Origin: an uncultured Porphyromonadaceae bacterium
Lineage (GTDB): Bacteria > Bacteroidota > Bacteroidia > Bacteroidales > Muribaculaceae
Assembly (NCBI GenBank): GCA_937921035.1
Contig: CALEUL010000050.1
Span: forward strand, 1-24,204
Direction of reading: 5' to 3'
DNA length: 24,204 nucleotides
The position numbers were made by a program, and so were the translations under genes. Positions 22,140 to 24,204 of the stretch are shown here, piece after piece (within the stretch, counting starts at the first letter, position 1; each line of letters starts with the position of its first letter). The notes beneath the pieces were generated by a model. That model searched no databases, was not told the origin of the DNA, and was given only the letters and a program-made list of their open reading frames with translations.

Positions 22140-23036
22140 ATGGTGAACGACATTATATATTATATATTATATGCCATGTTCAAGGCGCTTGCCTTGTTGC
22201 CGTTCTGTGTGCTGTACGTCCTTGCCGATTTTGTGGATTTCCTTCTGTACCATGTTGTGCGATATCGCCGCAAGGTGGTTGAAGATAATCTGGCCAAGTG
22301 TTTCCCTGACAAAACACCTGAAGAACGCAAGCGCATCGAACGCAATTTCTACCGTCATTTTGCCGACTGCTTTGTGGAAACGATAAAGTTGCTGCATATT
22401 TCCGACCGGGAGGTGGAGCGTAGAATAACTTTCGAGAATGTGGAGCTGATAGACAGCCTTACCAAAGCAGGCAAAAGTATTGTAGTGTATTTTTCGCACT
22501 GCGGGAACTGGGAATGGGCACCGTCGGTTACCCTCCATACAACAACCGAAGGAGTAGAGTATTGTCAGGTGTACCGTCCGTTGCGTAACAAAGCTTTCGA
22601 CAGAATTATGCTGAAAGTGCGAAGTCGCTTCGGTTCTCGTTCGTTTGCCAAAACGACTGTTTTCCGAGACCTTCTGCGTCTCAAAAAAGACGGAATCGTA
22701 TCGGTAACCGGTTTCATGAGCGATCAGAAACCCAGTCATGGCGACCCTACATACGTTACCATGTTTCTCAACCGGCCTACGGCGTTCATAACAGGAACAG
22801 AAACTCTTGCTACCCGCATGGGTATGGCGGCTGTGTACTGGGATATGGAGAAAATATCGCGCGGACACTACCGCATAGTAACGCGCTTGCTCGACGATGG
22901 CTCGCATCAGGCTCCTCGAGGCGAGCTTACCCAAAACTATGCAATATTGTTGGAAACAACCATACGCCGGAATCCCTCAATCTGGCTGTGGACACATAAA
23001 AGATGGAAAAACAAAGTAACGCTGGAACAGAAATGA
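22140..23036 (+). CDS. Lipid A biosynthesis-type acyltransferase (LpxL/HtrB family)
   Basis: A 298-residue inner-membrane lauroyl/palmitoyl-type acyltransferase. An N-terminal hydrophobic anchor (about 5-40) is followed by the catalytic H-x4-E motif in FSHCGNWEWA, then the DQKPSHG segment and WLWTHKRWK near the end, all typical of late acyltransferases of lipid A (LpxL/LpxM). The start is the ATG at 22140, 2 nt after mtaB; a second in-frame ATG at 22176 could also serve. A perfect 7-bp tandem repeat lies between the two. The stop overlaps the GT2 start (ATGA). The exact acyl donor and acceptor site are not decided by sequence. Confidence 0.92.
   Translation: MVNDIIYYILYAMFKALALLPFCVLYVLADFVDFLLYHVVRYRRKVVEDNLAKCFPDKTPEERKRIERNFYRHFADCFVETIKLLHISDREVERRITFENVELIDSLTKAGKSIVVYFSHCGNWEWAPSVTLHTTTEGVEYCQVYRPLRNKAFDRIMLKVRSRFGSRSFAKTTVFRDLLRLKKDGIVSVTGFMSDQKPSHGDPTYVTMFLNRPTAFITGTETLATRMGMAAVYWDMEKISRGHYRIVTRLLDDGSHQAPRGELTQNYAILLETTIRRNPSIWLWTHKRWKNKVTLEQK
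22152..22172. repeat. Three perfect copies of a 7-bp repeat (ATTATAT) in the acyltransferase start
   Basis: ATTATAT occurs at 22152-22158, 22159-22165 and 22166-22172 without a gap. The unit is not a multiple of three, so gain or loss of one copy would shift the reading frame from the ATG at 22140, while the ATG at 22176 lies beyond it. Confidence 0.85.
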
Positions 23037-24049
23037 CAGAGTCAGAAAAACCAGTCGATGTCATTATACTGAACTGGAACGGCATACGTCTGCTTGAAGA
23101 ATACCTCCCGCAGGTACTTGCCAATTCCGATAACAATATATCACGGATAATCGTAGCCGACAATGGCAGCGACGATGGGTCTGTGGATTATATCAAGAAA
23201 AATTTCCCGACGGTTGAACTTATCGTTTTCGACCGTAATTACGGTTTCGCCGAAGGATATAACAGAGCGCTCGCTGCCGTGAATTCGAAATATGTAGTAC
23301 TCCTGAATTCAGATGTGGCCACTACGCCCGGATGGGATACGGAACTTTACGATTTTATGGAAACTCACCCCGATGTAGGCGTCTGTCAGCCCAAGATACT
23401 TGCATACAAAGAGCCGGATATGTTCGAATATGCCGGTGCCTGTGGCGGTTTTCTGGACCGGAATGGTTATCCGTATTGCCGCGGACGTATTTTTTCCACA
23501 TGCGAAAGAGATTCCGGCCAGTATGACGAGCCGCTCGACAACCTGATGTGGGCCAGCGGAGCTGCGTTTATGGTGCGCAGGAATCTGTATGTGCGCTGCG
23601 GCGGGCTCGACCCGGGTTTTTTCGCCCATATGGAAGAGATAGACCTTTGCTGGCGGATACGTCTGGCAGGGTATAAGATTGCTGTCGTGCCGTCGGCCGC
23701 GGTATATCACCTTGGCGGCGGTTCTCTGCCAGCCGAGAATCCACGGAAGACGTATCTCAACTTCCGCAACAACCTGCTTATGCTGCATAAGAATCTGCCC
23801 GATACGGTCCGCCGAGGTTTTCTGTTCCGCCGGCGGTTGCTCGATACTGTCGCATGGCTCAAATATGTGCTTACGTTCAACTTTGCCAATGCCGCGGCCA
23901 TAGTACGCGCGCATCGCGATTTTGCCTGTATGCGTGGATCGTATACCGACCATCCCGATAGGAACCTACTTGGCAGTGATATCGACAGCAGCCGCAATAT
24001 CCTTGTCGATTACTACCTGAAGGGACGGAAAGAGTATCGGAGACTGTAG
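23033..24049 (+). CDS. GT2-family glycosyltransferase
   Basis: An inverting GT-A glycosyltransferase of family 2, rhamnosyltransferase-like. It has VDVIILNWNG at the start, IVADNGSDDGS, the nucleotide-binding LLNSDVATTP and the HMEEIDLCWRIRLAG segment. It probably transfers an activated sugar to a surface glycan or lipid-linked acceptor. The start at 23033 gives the ATGA overlap with the acyltransferase; the ATG at 23003 adds 10 residues. This leaves 338 residues. It is the last gene in the run; 155 non-coding bases follow to the window end. Confidence 0.9.
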   Translation: MTESEKPVDVIILNWNGIRLLEEYLPQVLANSDNNISRIIVADNGSDDGSVDYIKKNFPTVELIVFDRNYGFAEGYNRALAAVNSKYVVLLNSDVATTPGWDTELYDFMETHPDVGVCQPKILAYKEPDMFEYAGACGGFLDRNGYPYCRGRIFSTCERDSGQYDEPLDNLMWASGAAFMVRRNLYVRCGGLDPGFFAHMEEIDLCWRIRLAGYKIAVVPSAAVYHLGGGSLPAENPRKTYLNFRNNLLMLHKNLPDTVRRGFLFRRRLLDTVAWLKYVLTFNFANAAAIVRAHRDFACMRGSYTDHPDRNLLGSDIDSSRNILVDYYLKGRKEYRRL

Positions 24050-24157
24050 TATTTATTGCTCTGTTAACCGAATTTTGTAAAGGTTGAGGTTTCTTAACTC
24101 AAAATGGCGCTGATATGTTGAAAATGAATTAAGGGTGCCTGTATATGTCACAATACT

Positions 24158-24175
24158 TCGGTAAATTCTTACCGA
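24158..24175. other. Small hairpin after the GT2 gene
   Basis: TCGGTAA (24158-24164), loop ATTC, TTACCGA (24169-24175) form a 7-bp perfect stem in the 155-base stretch after the last gene. No T-run follows (TAAATTAAAA), so a terminator role is doubtful. I see no other feature from 24050 to 24204. Confidence 0.45.
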
Positions 24176-24204
24176 TAAATTAAAATTAAACAATAGAATC
24201 AGTG

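Noticed and set aside
22167..22934. 255-residue open frame on the minus strand inside the acyltransferase gene
   Set aside because: The opposite strand has the full LpxL-type motif set; the minus frame shows no family features.
1..24204. Mobile elements, CRISPR arrays, toxin-antitoxin or phage-defence genes
   Set aside because: I looked for transposase or integrase motifs, regularly spaced repeats, and small paired genes and found none; gene order and composition look chromosomal throughout.

Overview
The window looks like a chromosomal piece of a gut-type Bacteroidales genome, most likely near Muribaculaceae or Bacteroides; that placement is inference. The signs are Bacteroidota-type promoters (-7 consensus TAnnTTTG, sometimes with a TTTG or TTG about 19-20 nt upstream), few Shine-Dalgarno sites, a C10 (streptopain-like) protease with a type IX secretion tail, a BioG-BioC fusion protein, and a block of mtaB, a lipid A-type acyltransferase and a GT2 glycosyltransferase. 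GC content looks moderate and even. I saw no tRNA, rRNA, CRISPR array, integrase or insertion sequence.

Layout, left to right. (1) 57-2785: an alpha/beta hydrolase fused to a DUF1653 domain converges with, and overlaps by 4 nt, glutamine-dependent NAD+ synthetase (nadE, minus). (2) 2855-5371: a secreted C10 cysteine protease (minus) with its own strong intrinsic terminator and a probable promoter. (3) 5412-7518: divergent from the protease, a promoter drives a BioG-BioC fusion and bioD, the early pimelate steps and a late step of biotin synthesis. (4) 7568-9986: a 3'-5' exonuclease, a small two-helix membrane protein and phosphoglycerate mutase gpmI in one tight run, ended by a bidirectional hairpin shared with the convergent DJ-1 family gene (10057-10629, minus). 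(5) 10711-11720: an ApbE flavin-transferase lipoprotein with its own promoter. (6) 11721-12003: the longest non-coding stretch, with an 8-bp perfect hairpin and a 13-codon ORF. (7) 12004-24049: about 12 kb in one direction: response regulator, histidine kinase, a Rel/SpoT-family protein with a degenerate hydrolase domain, an unknown lipoprotein, rmlB, rmlA, an FdtA-like ketoisomerase, an FdtB-like aminotransferase, mtaB, a lipid A-type acyltransferase and a GT2 glycosyltransferase. From rel onward every junction overlaps or has a 2-nt gap, so these are probably co-transcribed.

The last block joins signalling (two-component pair, (p)ppGpp) with envelope building: RmlA and RmlB make dTDP-4-keto-6-deoxyglucose, the FdtA-like and FdtB-like enzymes turn it into a dTDP-3-amino-3,6-dideoxyhexose, and the acyltransferase and glycosyltransferase act on lipid A or surface glycans. 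Most genes are recognisable families. The points most worth a second look are the hydrolase-DUF1653 fusion, the Rel protein without HD ligands, the hairpin and mini-ORF region before the response regulator, a 3x7-bp tandem repeat at the start of the acyltransferase gene, and two genes whose start codon lies only 4 nt behind the -7 element. I did not find a clear, entirely new system.
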